Positions 47,863 through 57,809 of a DNA stretch of 64,000 nucleotides are shown one piece after another. Positions within the stretch are counted from its first letter, which is position 1. Each line of letters begins with the position of its first letter. The position numbers and the translations under genes were made by a program. The notes below the pieces were generated by a model. The model ran no database searches. It was not told the DNA's origin and saw only the letters and a list, made by a program, of their open reading frames with translations. Source of the DNA: Acinetobacter sp. SFB (GTDB lineage Bacteria; Pseudomonadota; Gammaproteobacteria; Pseudomonadales; Moraxellaceae); NCBI RefSeq assembly GCF_001647545.1, contig NZ_LSZH01000015.1, forward strand, positions 158,008 to 222,007. The letters are read 5' to 3'.

Positions 47863-49293
47863 TTAAGCGTAAAGTTTTTCTAAGCGTGTATAGGCGCGCG
47901 AAATTGCAGCTTCAACTTGAGCGGGTGCAGTACCGCCAATATGGTTACGTGCATTGACTGATGCTTCAAGTGTTAATGCTTTTTCAAATACATCTTCAGA
48001 AATCAAATCAGAGAACTGTTGCAATTGTTCAAGTGTCAATTCAGACAGGTCTTTCGATTCTTGAACACCAAGCGCAACTGCTTTACCGACAATTTCATGT
48101 GCATCACGGAACGCAACGCCATTTTTTACCAGATAATCGGCAAGATCAGTTGCGGTTGAGAAACCGCGTAGTGCTGCTTCACGCATGATTTCAATATTAG
48201 GTACAAGTGCAGGAATCATGTCGGCAAATGCCATTAATGAGCCACGAACGGTATCAATGGCATCAAATAATGGTTCTTTGTCTTCCTGGTTGTCTTTGTT
48301 ATACGCCAACGGTTGACCTTTCATCAGTGTAAGCAGACTCATTAGGTCGCCATAAACACGTCCGGTTTTACCACGGATCAATTCAGGGACATCCGGATTT
48401 TTTTTCTGCGGCATAATTGAAGAACCCGTACAGAAACGATCCGGAATGTTCACAAACTTGAACTGAGCAGATGTCCACAGAATCATTTCTTCAGACATAC
48501 GTGATAAATGCATCATAATGAGGGATGCAGCCGCATTGAATTCAATCGCGAAATCACGGTCAGAAACCGCATCCAGCGAGTTTTCACAAACGGCTTCAAA
48601 ACCTAAAAGCTGTGCTGTGTATTCACGTTCAATTGGATAGGTTGTACCAGCCAATGCAGCAGAGCCAAGTGGCAAACGATTGACACGTTTACGGCAGTCA
48701 ATTAGACGTTCAGAGTCACGTACCAGCATTTCAAACCAAGCCATCAAGTGGTGACCGAAAGTCACAGGTTGTGCAGTTTGTAGATGAGTGAACCCAGGCA
48801 TAATGGTTTGGGTGTTTTTAGCAGCCAAGCCCAAAATACCTTTTTGTAATTTTTCCAGCAATTTTAAAATCGCATCAATTTCGTCACGCACGTATAAACG
48901 AATATCGGTTGCAACCTGGTCATTACGGCTACGGCCAGTATGGAGTTTTTTACCTGTAATACCAATACGCTGAGTCAGACGAGACTCAATATTCATGTGG
49001 ACATCTTCCAGGTCAACACGCCATTCAAAATTACCCGCTTCAATGTCCGCTTGAATTGCGGTTAAGCCAGTGATGATGTCGTCACGTTCTTGTTCGGTAA
49101 GTACGCCAACTTTTGCCAGCATGGTTGCATGTGCAATAGAACCTGCAATATCTTGTTTATAAAAGCGTTGGTCAAATTGTACAGATGCTGTAAATTCAGC
49201 AACAAAAGCGTCAGTAGCTTCGGAGAAACGACCGCCCCACATACCCGAAGTTTGGGTTTGTGACGGATTTGAGGAATTAGAAGATGTGGTCAT
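47863..49293 (-). CDS. argH: argininosuccinate lyase
   Basis: Encodes 476 residues. It splits argininosuccinate to arginine and fumarate. The fumarase/aspartase signature [16 protein letters not shown] is intact, as are [20 protein letters not shown] and [14 protein letters not shown]. The N-terminus carries about 17 extra Ser/Thr-rich residues before MWGGRF. It is divergent from algZ with overlapping starts (49284-49293). Confidence 0.96.
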   Translation of the reverse strand: MTTSSNSSNPSQTQTSGMWGGRFSEATDAFVAEFTASVQFDQRFYKQDIAGSIAHATMLAKVGVLTEQERDDIITGLTAIQADIEAGNFEWRVDLEDVHMNIESRLTQRIGITGKKLHTGRSRNDQVATDIRLYVRDEIDAILKLLEKLQKGILGLAAKNTQTIMPGFTHLQTAQPVTFGHHLMAWFEMLVRDSERLIDCRKRVNRLPLGSAALAGTTYPIEREYTAQLLGFEAVCENSLDAVSDRDFAIEFNAAASLIMMHLSRMSEEMILWTSAQFKFVNIPDRFCTGSSIMPQKKNPDVPELIRGKTGRVYGDLMSLLTLMKGQPLAYNKDNQEDKEPLFDAIDTVRGSLMAFADMIPALVPNIEIMREAALRGFSTATDLADYLVKNGVAFRDAHEIVGKAVALGVQESKDLSELTLEQLQQFSDLISEDVFEKALTLEASVNARNHIGGTAPAQVEAAISRAYTRLEKLYA

Positions 49294-50438
49294 GTCGGCT
49301 CAATAAGATAAAAAGCATTAGAACTAAAAACAGTATAACAAATTCAGGTTCACTTGCCGAAGGACAAGACGAGCAAAGTTTTGCTGATACACATGGAAAT
49401 AAACCATACGCTTATTTTTTTACGAAAATAGGGCGTTGGCAACATTTAATCGAATTATTTATTGCCAGTAATATTTTGGCGATGATTTTAGCTTTGGCAG
49501 AGGCGCAATCATGGGCAGGCTTAAGTGTAGGGCGTTTATTGCAGTATATGTTGTTCATTAACTGGGTATTGCTGGCTTTTGTTGCATTGGTTGAGCTGTT
49601 TCAAAAAAAAATACAGCATTTAGGTTTTGGGCAAGCTTTAGTGGTCGGCTTCATTCTATTGCAGATTATTGTTTTATCGACCACCGTGATGCTAAATGCT
49701 GTGATTTATTTCGGACAGAATTTTCAAATATACAATTTAAACAGCGACGTTTTATTCGATGGGGTGATGTTGCATCTGAGCTATGGCGTACTAATTGGAA
49801 CATTCTGTTTTCGCTATCTGTATTTGCGTGAACAATGGGCACGCCAGCAAAACAGTGAGCTACATGCACGTATTCAGGCCATGCAGGCACGAATTCATCC
49901 ACATTTTCTATTTAACAGTTTAAATACCGTGATCAGTTTAATTAGCATTGATCCAGATAAAGCAGAACAAATGTTACTGAATTTATCACGACTATTTCGT
50001 GCAAGTTTTAAAGAACTTAAACTGGTACGCTTAAAAGATGAAATTGAACTGTGTCAGCATTATTTAGCCATTGAACAGATTCGTTTAGGTGATCGTTTAC
50101 GCGTAGAGTGGAAATATGACGATGAAGTACTCTTTTCTCAGATACAAATTCCATTATTAACTTTACAACCTTTAGTGGAAAATAGTATTTTTCATGGAGT
50201 TGAAAAATTTTTAACTAAGAGTACGATAAGCATATTGGTGGAAGTATTGCAAAATCAAGTCAATATCGTTATTACTAACCCTTATAAACAGGAAAAAATA
50301 AATTTAAGACAAGGAAATGGTATTGCAGTTGAGAATGTGAAACAGCGTCTAGAGGCTTATTATGGACGGACTGTGAGCTTTCAGACATACGCGGGAAAGG
50401 GAATGTTTACCACAGTTGTGCAATATCGATATAAATAA
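49284..50438 (+). CDS. algZ: AlgZ/LytS-type sensor histidine kinase
   Basis: Encodes 384 residues. Four membrane helices (about 50-175) are followed by a His_kinase domain: [21 protein letters not shown] with the phosphoacceptor His, then [15 protein letters not shown] as the N-box and a [18 protein letters not shown] tail. This is the LytS/YehU class that pairs with LytTR regulators. Synteny argH-algZ-algR-hemC matches Pseudomonas aeruginosa, where AlgZR controls alginate and type IV pili. The start is uncertain; 49284 is the only upstream ATG and overlaps argH. Confidence 0.85.
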   Translation: MWSCRLNKIKSIRTKNSITNSGSLAEGQDEQSFADTHGNKPYAYFFTKIGRWQHLIELFIASNILAMILALAEAQSWAGLSVGRLLQYMLFINWVLLAFVALVELFQKKIQHLGFGQALVVGFILLQIIVLSTTVMLNAVIYFGQNFQIYNLNSDVLFDGVMLHLSYGVLIGTFCFRYLYLREQWARQQNSELHARIQAMQARIHPHFLFNSLNTVISLISIDPDKAEQMLLNLSRLFRASFKELKLVRLKDEIELCQHYLAIEQIRLGDRLRVEWKYDDEVLFSQIQIPLLTLQPLVENSIFHGVEKFLTKSTISILVEVLQNQVNIVITNPYKQEKINLRQGNGIAVENVKQRLEAYYGRTVSFQTYAGKGMFTTVVQYRYK

Positions 50439-50491
50439 AAAATCATAGTTAACCTATAAAAAAAATCATGGTAACTGTGAAAGGAGGAAAA

Positions 50492-51232
50492 ATGGACATC
50501 CTGATTTGTGATGATGAACCTCTCGCGGTAGAGCGATTATCACGTTTAGTCACCCAACTGGGACATCAAGTGATTGCAACTGCAACGCATGGTCAGCAGG
50601 CGATTGATATGGTTCAGTTTTATGAGCCAGATGTGGTACTTTTAGATATTCAAATGCCTGAAATGGATGGGTTAAGCTGTGCCCAGTATTTGCGCCAGCT
50701 AGAGCCTATGCCAGCGATTATTTTTTGTACTGCCTATGATGAACATGCTTTGGAGGCATTTAAGTCGCATGCAGAAGGCTATCTATTAAAACCAGTGATG
50801 CAACAAGAATTACAACAGGTTTTAGATCATTTAACCAAACTGACTCAAGCACAAATGAGCACTTTAAAACAAAAAGAAGATATGAACGAACTCAATATAA
50901 AACGCCATCAAATTGTGGCAAAAACCTACCGTGGGGTAGAGTTGGTGCCTGTAGAAAATATTTATTATTTTTTAGCAGACCAGAAATATGTCACGGTACG
51001 CCATAAAAATGGCAGCGTACTGATTGATGAAACCTTAAAAGACCTGGAAAATGAATTTGGCGATCAATTCGTTAGAATTCATCGTAATGCATTGGTTTCA
51101 GTGAACTTTCTGGATGGTCTCGAGGTGATTAGTTCGGGGCAGTATCAGGTACGTTGTCGTGAATTGGAGGAACGTCTGGCCGTCAGCCGACGTCATTTGC
51201 CCAATTTAAGAGAACGAATACAAAAAATATAA
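50492..51232 (+). CDS. algR: LytTR-family response regulator
   Basis: Encodes 246 residues from the ATG at 50492, which has a strong AAAGGAGG ribosome site. The receiver domain has DILICDDEP (acidic pair), VVLLDIQMPEMDG (phosphoacceptor Asp) and the Lys in LLKPVMQ. A LytTR DNA-binding domain follows (FLADQKYVTVRHKNGSVLID and FVRIHRNALVSVNFLDGLE). It forms a two-component system with the preceding AlgZ-like kinase and probably regulates surface or pilus functions, as in Pseudomonas. Confidence 0.9.
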   Translation: MDILICDDEPLAVERLSRLVTQLGHQVIATATHGQQAIDMVQFYEPDVVLLDIQMPEMDGLSCAQYLRQLEPMPAIIFCTAYDEHALEAFKSHAEGYLLKPVMQQELQQVLDHLTKLTQAQMSTLKQKEDMNELNIKRHQIVAKTYRGVELVPVENIYYFLADQKYVTVRHKNGSVLIDETLKDLENEFGDQFVRIHRNALVSVNFLDGLEVISSGQYQVRCRELEERLAVSRRHLPNLRERIQKI

Positions 51233-51340
51233 ATCTCTTTTGATGATTGTGATGAAAACAACTGTGCAAATTCACTTGCATTTTCAAGTCAGCGCGTTAA
51301 GTTTACAATAACGCACTTACATTGACTGTTTCTAAAATTT

Positions 51341-52258
51341 ATGAAGATTTTGAAGATTGCAACTCGACAAAGCCCGCTTGCATTATGGCAGGCTGAACAT
51401 ATTCGTGCCCGTTTAGAGGCATTGCATGCTGATCTTAAAGTTGAGTTGGTGACCTTCGTCACTCAAGGTGACAAAATCCTGGATACGCCTTTGGCAAAAA
51501 TTGGCGGTAAAGGTTTATTTGTTAAAGAGTTAGAAGCAGCATTGCTAGATGGTCGTGCAGACTTGGCCGTTCATTCCATGAAAGATGTACCTATGGCTTT
51601 ACCTGAAGGTTTAAGCTTGGCCGTAATTTGTGAACGTGAGGATCCTATGGATGCTTTTGTCTCCAATACCTATCACAGTTTTGATGAATTACCGCAGGGT
51701 GCAAAAGTAGGCACGTCAAGCCTGCGCCGTAAAACCCAGATTTTAAAACAGCGTCCTGATTTGAATATTATTGATTTGCGGGGTAATGTTGGTACACGTT
51801 TATCTAAGCTGGATTCAGGTTTATACGATGCGATTATTTTGGCGAGTGCGGGTTTAAAACGCCTAGGCTTGGCTGAGCGTATACGGCATAACCTGAAACC
51901 TGAAATTAGTTTACCTGCAGTTGGACAAGGTGCACTCGGTCTCGAATGTCGTGCGACAGATCAGGTGGTACTTGGTCTTATTTTACCGCTTTTACATGCT
52001 GAAACTGATGTTTGTGTTCGTGCAGAACGCGCTTTCAATGCCTATTTAGAAGGCGGTTGCCAAGTGCCAATTGCAGGATATGCAACTTTAAATCAAGGGC
52101 TACTCCATATAGAGGGTCGTGTGGGAAGTGTAGATGGTGTAACGCTATTGAAAGCCAATCTCAGCGGCACTCCAGAACAAGCTGAGCAGCTGGGGGTCAG
52201 TCTCGCGCAGAAATTGCTTGAACAAGGCGCGGGTGATTTGCTTAAAGCACTTTATTAA
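51341..52258 (+). CDS. hemC: hydroxymethylbilane synthase
   Basis: Encodes 305 residues. It condenses four porphobilinogen units to hydroxymethylbilane in tetrapyrrole synthesis. The motifs [30 protein letters not shown] and [12 protein letters not shown] (Cys carrying the dipyrromethane cofactor) are intact. First gene of a hemC-hemD-hemX-hemY operon with very short spacers. Confidence 0.96.
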   Translation: MKILKIATRQSPLALWQAEHIRARLEALHADLKVELVTFVTQGDKILDTPLAKIGGKGLFVKELEAALLDGRADLAVHSMKDVPMALPEGLSLAVICEREDPMDAFVSNTYHSFDELPQGAKVGTSSLRRKTQILKQRPDLNIIDLRGNVGTRLSKLDSGLYDAIILASAGLKRLGLAERIRHNLKPEISLPAVGQGALGLECRATDQVVLGLILPLLHAETDVCVRAERAFNAYLEGGCQVPIAGYATLNQGLLHIEGRVGSVDGVTLLKANLSGTPEQAEQLGVSLAQKLLEQGAGDLLKALY

Positions 52259-52259
52259 C

Positions 52260-53039
52260 ATGTTGTTTATTAATACCCGCCCTCAAGACCGTGCAGAAAA
52301 ATTGAGCCATGCCTTGCGTATGGCTCATGTACCCGTTTTGGATTTGCCTTTACTGGAATTGGTCGCTCGACCTTGGTCAGAGCCATTGTCTAAGTTATAT
52401 CCGCAATTATTTTCTGCACAGGTGATTGTGGTGGTCAGTCCTACTGCCGTTCAAGTGGGGATGGATTATTTAAAACAGGCAGGGATGCGTCTTGATCAAC
52501 TGCAGCATATCCAGTGGATTGCGGTAGGTGAAACAACGGAGCAAGCTTTAGCAAACTATGGAATTGCTGCTAAAGTTCCTTTGGTTGAAACATCGGAAGG
52601 AATGTTGCAACTTCCAATACTTAAAAGCATGAATGCTGGCACCTGCATTGCTTTTTGGCGCGGGGAAGGTGGTCGTCCATTAATGATGGAGCAGTTAAAA
52701 CAGCAAGGCATGCATATTCTAAATTTTATTTTATATGAGCGCCGCTGTCCTGTCCTTACTCAGCAGAAGCTTCCAGATATATTGCCTTTATTAGAACAAC
52801 AGCACCAGTATGCTATGGTGGTGAGCAGTGAAGCGAGCTGGCTAAACTGGATTAAGTTGATGCAGGGGCAAGATGCGATTATTGCAAAAGGCTATTATTT
52901 TGTTTTGGGCGAGCGCTTGTATCAAGTTGTTTCAGATTATAAAAAAAACCAACAGGCATGTTTTAATATCGCGCGATTACCCGATTTAAAAACAGATTCA
53001 ATTTTGCAGCAGCTTATTGTTGTGCAAGGGAACACATGA
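52260..53039 (+). CDS. hemD: uroporphyrinogen-III synthase
   Basis: Encodes 259 residues from the ATG at 52260, one base after the hemC stop; the frame is open from 52218 inside hemC. It closes and inverts ring D of hydroxymethylbilane. The family is poorly conserved, but NTRPQDRAEKL near the start, VVVSPTAVQVGMDYL and IAVGETTEQAL are typical. The stop overlaps the next start by ATGA. Confidence 0.9.
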   Translation: MLFINTRPQDRAEKLSHALRMAHVPVLDLPLLELVARPWSEPLSKLYPQLFSAQVIVVVSPTAVQVGMDYLKQAGMRLDQLQHIQWIAVGETTEQALANYGIAAKVPLVETSEGMLQLPILKSMNAGTCIAFWRGEGGRPLMMEQLKQQGMHILNFILYERRCPVLTQQKLPDILPLLEQQHQYAMVVSSEASWLNWIKLMQGQDAIIAKGYYFVLGERLYQVVSDYKKNQQACFNIARLPDLKTDSILQQLIVVQGNT

Positions 53040-53878
53040 AGAAAATTCTCATTTTATTACTTATTTTAAGTTTGCTCTGGATTATAAAATTAAGTTATGA
53101 CGTATTTAATGTCTCTGCACAACAAACAGAATTAATCAGCAGTTTGCATCGTATGGAACAAAACAATGCAAATTTAAATGACCAACTGGTGGCTTTACAG
53201 CGTCAGGTAAATGTTGAAGTTGGGACAGTAGCGCAAGGTGCTCAAACAGAGCATGATTTAAAAACCATTGAAGCAGCAAGCCTTGATCCGGTTGTAGTGA
53301 TTAAACAGCAGCTGGATTTGATTGAATTTATGCTCAAGCAGCAAAAACTGGATGAAGCTTTAGATAAATTAATGTATTTAGATCGCAATTTAGAACAATA
53401 TGCTTTAGCACCTTCACTAAAACAGAGTTTGCATCAGGTCATTGCGAAAGATCAGCAAGTGATTCAGCAATTTGCCAGTGCGCGTGTGGCACAGCAGACA
53501 AAAGTAGATGGATTAATACATCAGCTGGATCAGGCCTTAACTCAAGAAATAAATATGCCACAATTAAGTTCAAGCCCACCGCAAAGTAAGCATTTTTGGC
53601 AACGTTGGCTGGTGATTGAACCGGCAAAACAACCTGCTATAGCTTTAATGCAACGTCCATTGATTTTAAAAGAGGCGCAGCTCCGATTATTATTGGCGCA
53701 TCAGGCTTTACAGCAAGGTCAATATTTAGAATACCAAGAATCGCTGACTGAAATTATCCAATTGTTAAATCAAATCCCGGATGAGAAATCACGCCAACTG
53801 ATTCAGAATATCCAAAAAATAAAAGGATTTACTATTATTCCTACGCCAATTTTAAATACACGTGCATTATTGGGGTGA
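53036..53878 (+). CDS. HemX-like membrane protein
   Basis: Encodes 280 residues. One N-terminal membrane helix (ILILLLILSLLWIIKL) is followed by a coiled-coil, Gln-rich periplasmic region (QTELISSLHRMEQNNANLNDQL). Position between hemD and hemY matches HemX, but no SAM-binding motif exists and no catalytic function is expected. Overlaps hemD by 4 bp and is followed by hemY 7 bp later. Confidence 0.75.
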   Translation: MKKILILLLILSLLWIIKLSYDVFNVSAQQTELISSLHRMEQNNANLNDQLVALQRQVNVEVGTVAQGAQTEHDLKTIEAASLDPVVVIKQQLDLIEFMLKQQKLDEALDKLMYLDRNLEQYALAPSLKQSLHQVIAKDQQVIQQFASARVAQQTKVDGLIHQLDQALTQEINMPQLSSSPPQSKHFWQRWLVIEPAKQPAIALMQRPLILKEAQLRLLLAHQALQQGQYLEYQESLTEIIQLLNQIPDEKSRQLIQNIQKIKGFTIIPTPILNTRALLG

Positions 53879-53885
53879 TGAATCA

Positions 53886-55079
53886 ATGAAACAGGTTTTA
53901 CTTGCTTATGCTTTTATCAGCTTGATTGTCATTGCCGCACTGAGTGTATTAAGTTACGGTTATGGCGCAGGATATGTGTATTTATATTGGCGAGAATGGC
54001 AAATTCAAACTAATATCTGGGTGGTTTTTGTTTTTCTGGCCTGCTTGAGTTTAAGCATTCAATTGTTGTGGTTATTAATCAAGCGTTATTTAAAAAGACA
54101 ACAAAGAAAGTTAGAAACTGTTTTTAATTTTAAAAATTTACATCCTTATGAACAGCTGGCTGTAGTGTGGTTATTAGAAGCGGCTCAAGATCAACATGAA
54201 TTTATTCAAGGGGTATTTTCCCAATCGGGTTTATTAAAAGGCATTATTGGTTCCCGATTGTATTGGATGCAGCAGCAATATCCCCAGGCTCTTGCGATAT
54301 TAAATCAAAGCAATGCCATGGCATTTGAATTGGCTGAAATACAACGCATTGAAATTTATCTGGCGCAAAACGAGGGTGAGCAGGCATTAACCCATCTTGA
54401 GTTTTTAAATCAGCATGAACTTTCGCCGTGGTTAAACGATGTAAAAAGTGCTTATGATTTACGCTTGACAGCGTTATGGGGTAAGTTTGCTATTCAATTT
54501 CCATGGATGTATTTGCGTTCAACTAAATATGGTCATTTAGGCGCCGAAACCAAACAGGAATGGTTGCAACAGTTATTATTTGATTTTGATCAAGCTGATG
54601 TTGAAGATTTACAAAATTTACAACAACGTTATTTAGACTTGCAAGATCAAATTTATAGTCGTAATTATGAGATAAAAACTTTATGGTTGAAGGTATTATC
54701 TCGTATGCCAGAAATGAGTCAGCAACATGAAGACTTGGCATTACATTTGTTAGATGAGCAATTTAATCAAGACATTTTTTATTTATGGTTCCAGCAGCAA
54801 TTGTTGAAACAAAACCCCGATTATTTAGGGGTTGAGCAACGAATTGACTATTGGGAAAATAAATATCCTTCTTTGCCAGTGTTTACTTTTGCAAAATGGC
54901 ACATATACGATGCGACCGCACGTTATGCGGAAGCTGAAAAATTGCTGGAATTATATCCAGATAATGTGATGATGAACTATTTAAGAATTAAATCTACTTT
55001 AAAAGGTCAGGATGATTTAATTAAACAATTAAATTTAATATTTGAAAATAATGCAAATTTTGTTGAAATAAAAATATGA
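53886..55079 (+). CDS. hemY: HemY-like TPR membrane protein
   Basis: Encodes 397 residues from the ATG at 53886. Two N-terminal membrane helices with the HemY_N layout (LSYGYGAGYVYLYWREWQIQTNIWVVFVFL) precede a helical TPR-like region. It belongs to the HemY family found after hemX in many proteobacteria, whose role in heme or envelope homeostasis is not settled; it is not the protoporphyrinogen oxidase of Bacillus of the same name. Last gene of the hem operon before a hotdog thioesterase gene. Confidence 0.8.
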   Translation: MKQVLLAYAFISLIVIAALSVLSYGYGAGYVYLYWREWQIQTNIWVVFVFLACLSLSIQLLWLLIKRYLKRQQRKLETVFNFKNLHPYEQLAVVWLLEAAQDQHEFIQGVFSQSGLLKGIIGSRLYWMQQQYPQALAILNQSNAMAFELAEIQRIEIYLAQNEGEQALTHLEFLNQHELSPWLNDVKSAYDLRLTALWGKFAIQFPWMYLRSTKYGHLGAETKQEWLQQLLFDFDQADVEDLQNLQQRYLDLQDQIYSRNYEIKTLWLKVLSRMPEMSQQHEDLALHLLDEQFNQDIFYLWFQQQLLKQNPDYLGVEQRIDYWENKYPSLPVFTFAKWHIYDATARYAEAEKLLELYPDNVMMNYLRIKSTLKGQDDLIKQLNLIFENNANFVEIKI

Positions 55080-55089
55080 GGCTCAGCTA

Positions 55090-55518
55090 ATGTTAACCCT
55101 ATCGGATTATCCTGTTATTCATGAACAGCCAGTCGCCTGGGGAGATATGGATGCCTTTGGCCATGTAAATAATGTCATGTACTATCGCTATATCGAAAGT
55201 GCCCGCATTCGTTATCTGGATGAGCTTAATATTTTCCAACATTATGTTTATACAGTAGTTGCATCAAATCAGTGCAAATATATTCGTCCGGTATTTTATC
55301 CAGACCAGCTTAAAATAGGGGTACGTGTTGAGGAAATGCGTAATAGTGCTTTACGGATGAGTTATTTATTATGGAGTGAGGCACAACAAACTGTAGTGGC
55401 ATGGGGCGAAGCGGTTATTGTGTGTGTAAATAAAGAAAATATGAATAAAACAGAAATACCTGCGGTGATTCGGAAAAAAGTAACTGAAATTGAATTAAAT
55501 GTGCATCATTTGATTTAA
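55090..55518 (+). CDS. 4-hydroxybenzoyl-CoA-type hotdog thioesterase
   Basis: Encodes 142 residues with a single hotdog domain. The motif WGDMDAFGHVNNVMYYRYIESARIRYL carries the catalytic Asp and the HVNN element. This is the YbgC/4HBT group of acyl-CoA thioesterases; substrate unknown. It lies 10 bp after hemY and may be co-transcribed. Confidence 0.85.
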   Translation: MLTLSDYPVIHEQPVAWGDMDAFGHVNNVMYYRYIESARIRYLDELNIFQHYVYTVVASNQCKYIRPVFYPDQLKIGVRVEEMRNSALRMSYLLWSEAQQTVVAWGEAVIVCVNKENMNKTEIPAVIRKKVTEIELNVHHLI

Positions 55519-55675
55519 AAATATTTAAAGCAGATACTCTATAAACATTAAAGAAATGTATGATCTGTTTTAAAGATTATTGTTATCTAAAAAATTATAT
55601 TGAATGTTTTAGATAATAAAAATATTATGATCGAGTTTTGAATAAATAAAATATAAAATCTATTTAGGAGTTATT

Positions 55676-56002
55676 ATGATGCCAGATATTAGTAATTTAT
55701 CTGTTGAACAGTTAAAACGCTTACAAGTTGAAGCAGAAGCATTAATTGTTTCTAAAAAAGATCAAGCCGTTGAAGATGCCTATCAGCAAATTTTAGATAT
55801 TGCAGAGAATGTAGGTTTGTCGATTGAGCAAATTTTAGAATTTGGCACAACAAAACGTAAAAAAAGCACCCGTAAATCTGTAGAGCCGCGCTACCGTAGT
55901 AAACAGAATCCAACTGATACTTGGACGGGTCGCGGTAAACAACCACGCTGGTTAGTGGCTGAACTGGAAAGTGGTGCGAAACTGGAAGACTTCCTTATCT
56001 AA
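55676..56002 (+). CDS. H-NS-family nucleoid protein
   Basis: Encodes 108 residues. The N-terminal helix (LSVEQLKRLQVEAEALIVSKKDQAVEDAYQQI) is an oligomerisation coil. The C-terminal domain has KYRSKQNPTDTWTGRGKQPRWLV-like sequence, matching the H-NS AT-hook-like TWTGRGKQPRW motif. It binds AT-rich DNA and would silence acquired genes such as those in the left accessory region. Ribosome site TTAGGAG. Monocistronic, followed by a terminator. Confidence 0.92.
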   Translation: MMPDISNLSVEQLKRLQVEAEALIVSKKDQAVEDAYQQILDIAENVGLSIEQILEFGTTKRKKSTRKSVEPRYRSKQNPTDTWTGRGKQPRWLVAELESGAKLEDFLI

Positions 56003-56042
56003 TTATAAAGTTCATGAGATTGTCATGCAATTGGATTAGGCT

Positions 56043-56075
56043 AAAAAAACCAAGCAGATATGCTTGGTTTTTTTA
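56043..56075. terminator. intrinsic terminator of the H-NS-like gene
   Basis: ACCAAGCA-GATA-TGCTTGGT is flanked by A6 and T8. Confidence 0.8.
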
Positions 56076-56174
56076 TATCTTTGAATTGGCGTTGTGGAAA
56101 AAGTATGCATAATATGCATATAAAGATAATATCGTGGCTCAGGGAAGAAGAATAGATATGTTGGTCGTGGTGGG

Positions 56175-56918
56175 ATGATAAAGAAACCCAAATACATCAA
56201 GTGGTGGATCTTTGCCATAATCGTTTTTTTTATGTTTGTATTACTCCAAATTCCAGCGGCTTGGCTCATTTCAAAATTTTATAAAAACAACCAGGTCTTG
56301 CAAAATGTAAGCGGTAATATTTGGCAAGGGCAAGCAGATTGGCATAAAGGAAATCTAAGAGGATCGTTAAGTTGGAAAACACGGCCATTGGATCTGTTTT
56401 TGCTGCGTTTAGGGGCGCATATTGAAGTCCATAGTGGGCACACCCAGCTTGATGGGGTCATAGGATATGGCTTGGGCAAGAAAGTCACGCTTCATGATTG
56501 GAATGGACAAATTGCACCTGAGACCTTAAAAAATATGGTGGATTGGCAATGGCCTGCAAATGCCATTCAACTCCAGGATATTGATTTTAATTATAAAAAA
56601 GAGCAGGGCTTTTCCCAGGCAGACGGTCAGTTACAGTGGGCAGGTGGTGAGTTGATTTATACCTATGCCCAGCGACAGGATCGAATGAATATGCCGTCAT
56701 TGAAAGGAAAGCTTTCAGATGAAAATAACAAGTTGATGTTCGATTTTCGTGACCAGCGTGATCAAAAGCTGATTGCTTTAGAGCTGGATCAAAGCTTGAT
56801 GCTTAATGTGCAATTGACCCAACGTTTATTGATGAATATTGCTTCCTATGACGGTAAAGCAGGTTTAGACACCTATGTCATTAGTTCACGCCAACCTTTA
56901 TTTAAAGGTGGTTTCTAA
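56175..56918 (+). CDS. gspN: type II secretion system protein N
   Basis: Encodes 247 residues. An N-terminal membrane helix (WWIFAIIVFFMFVLLQIPAAWLI) is followed by a periplasmic β-rich domain with GNIWQGQADWHKGNLRGSLSW, typical of GspN. It is an accessory part of the T2SS inner-membrane platform. Its stop overlaps gspC by one base, so gspN-gspC-gspD form an operon. Confidence 0.88.
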   Translation: MIKKPKYIKWWIFAIIVFFMFVLLQIPAAWLISKFYKNNQVLQNVSGNIWQGQADWHKGNLRGSLSWKTRPLDLFLLRLGAHIEVHSGHTQLDGVIGYGLGKKVTLHDWNGQIAPETLKNMVDWQWPANAIQLQDIDFNYKKEQGFSQADGQLQWAGGELIYTYAQRQDRMNMPSLKGKLSDENNKLMFDFRDQRDQKLIALELDQSLMLNVQLTQRLLMNIASYDGKAGLDTYVISSRQPLFKGGF

Positions 56919-57766
56919 TGAATGAGTGGATTGAGAAAATTCAACAATTGAATTGGAAGCAAGCTGATCGTGCTGCACCGATATTACTTGCATTATTAAT
57001 TTTATATTTATGCTGGAAGTTGGCGAGCATTTTCTGGTTATTGATGGCTCCCCCTCAAGTGATCCAGTTAGAACGGGTCGAATTAGGTTCACAACAACCA
57101 CAAGTCCCTAATATAACTTCATTTGCATTATTTGAAGAAGTTGGAAAGAGCACTGCTACAGACGAGAACTTAAACCTGGTATTGCAAGGTGTAGTGATGG
57201 GTTCTCCAAGCCAATTTTCATCTGCGGTTATTAAAGTCAATGATGTGGCAGATCGCTACCGGGTAGGAGAAAGTATTGATACTACCTCTTACCAGTTGGC
57301 TGAAGTATATTGGGATCGCGTGGTACTCCGTCAAAATAATGGTACCACCCGAGAGTTAGCGTTTAAAAGGATTGAAAATGGATTGGATCAATCGATTGTT
57401 CAGCCTGTAGTGAATGCGCCAAACTCAAATAATCAATCGAGTCAAACCAATCAAGCGGTGCCGAGTCAGGAAAATAATGCTTTGGGGCAAGCAGTACAAA
57501 AAATACAGGAAGACCGGGAACAATATTTAAAAGATATGGGGGTAAATGCGGCTAGTGGGGGATATGAAGTGACCTCAAGAACTCCGGCCGCATTACGCAG
57601 CAAGCTGGGTTTGCAACCGGGTGACCGAATTATGTCGTTGAATGGACAGACTGTGGGGCAAGGGCAAAACGATGCTCAGTTGCTGGAACAGGCGAGACGC
57701 GAAGGTCAGGTTAAGCTGGAAATAAAGCGTGGTGATCAGGTGATGACCATACAACAGAATTTTTAA
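56918..57766 (+). CDS. gspC: type II secretion system protein C
   Basis: Encodes 282 residues. A single N-terminal membrane helix (about 22-45) is followed by the HR domain (ITSFALFEEVGKS, LVLQGVVMGSPSQFSSAVIKVND). A Ser/Asn/Gln linker follows, then a C-terminal PDZ-like domain (SKLGLQPGDRIMSLNGQTVGQ). GspC links the inner-membrane platform to the secretin GspD, which is encoded next. Confidence 0.93.
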   Translation: MNEWIEKIQQLNWKQADRAAPILLALLILYLCWKLASIFWLLMAPPQVIQLERVELGSQQPQVPNITSFALFEEVGKSTATDENLNLVLQGVVMGSPSQFSSAVIKVNDVADRYRVGESIDTTSYQLAEVYWDRVVLRQNNGTTRELAFKRIENGLDQSIVQPVVNAPNSNNQSSQTNQAVPSQENNALGQAVQKIQEDREQYLKDMGVNAASGGYEVTSRTPAALRSKLGLQPGDRIMSLNGQTVGQGQNDAQLLEQARREGQVKLEIKRGDQVMTIQQNF

Positions 57767-57809
57767 GTGATGCATTGTCACATTTTAGGATTAGGAAGCA
57801 CGAAATTTT

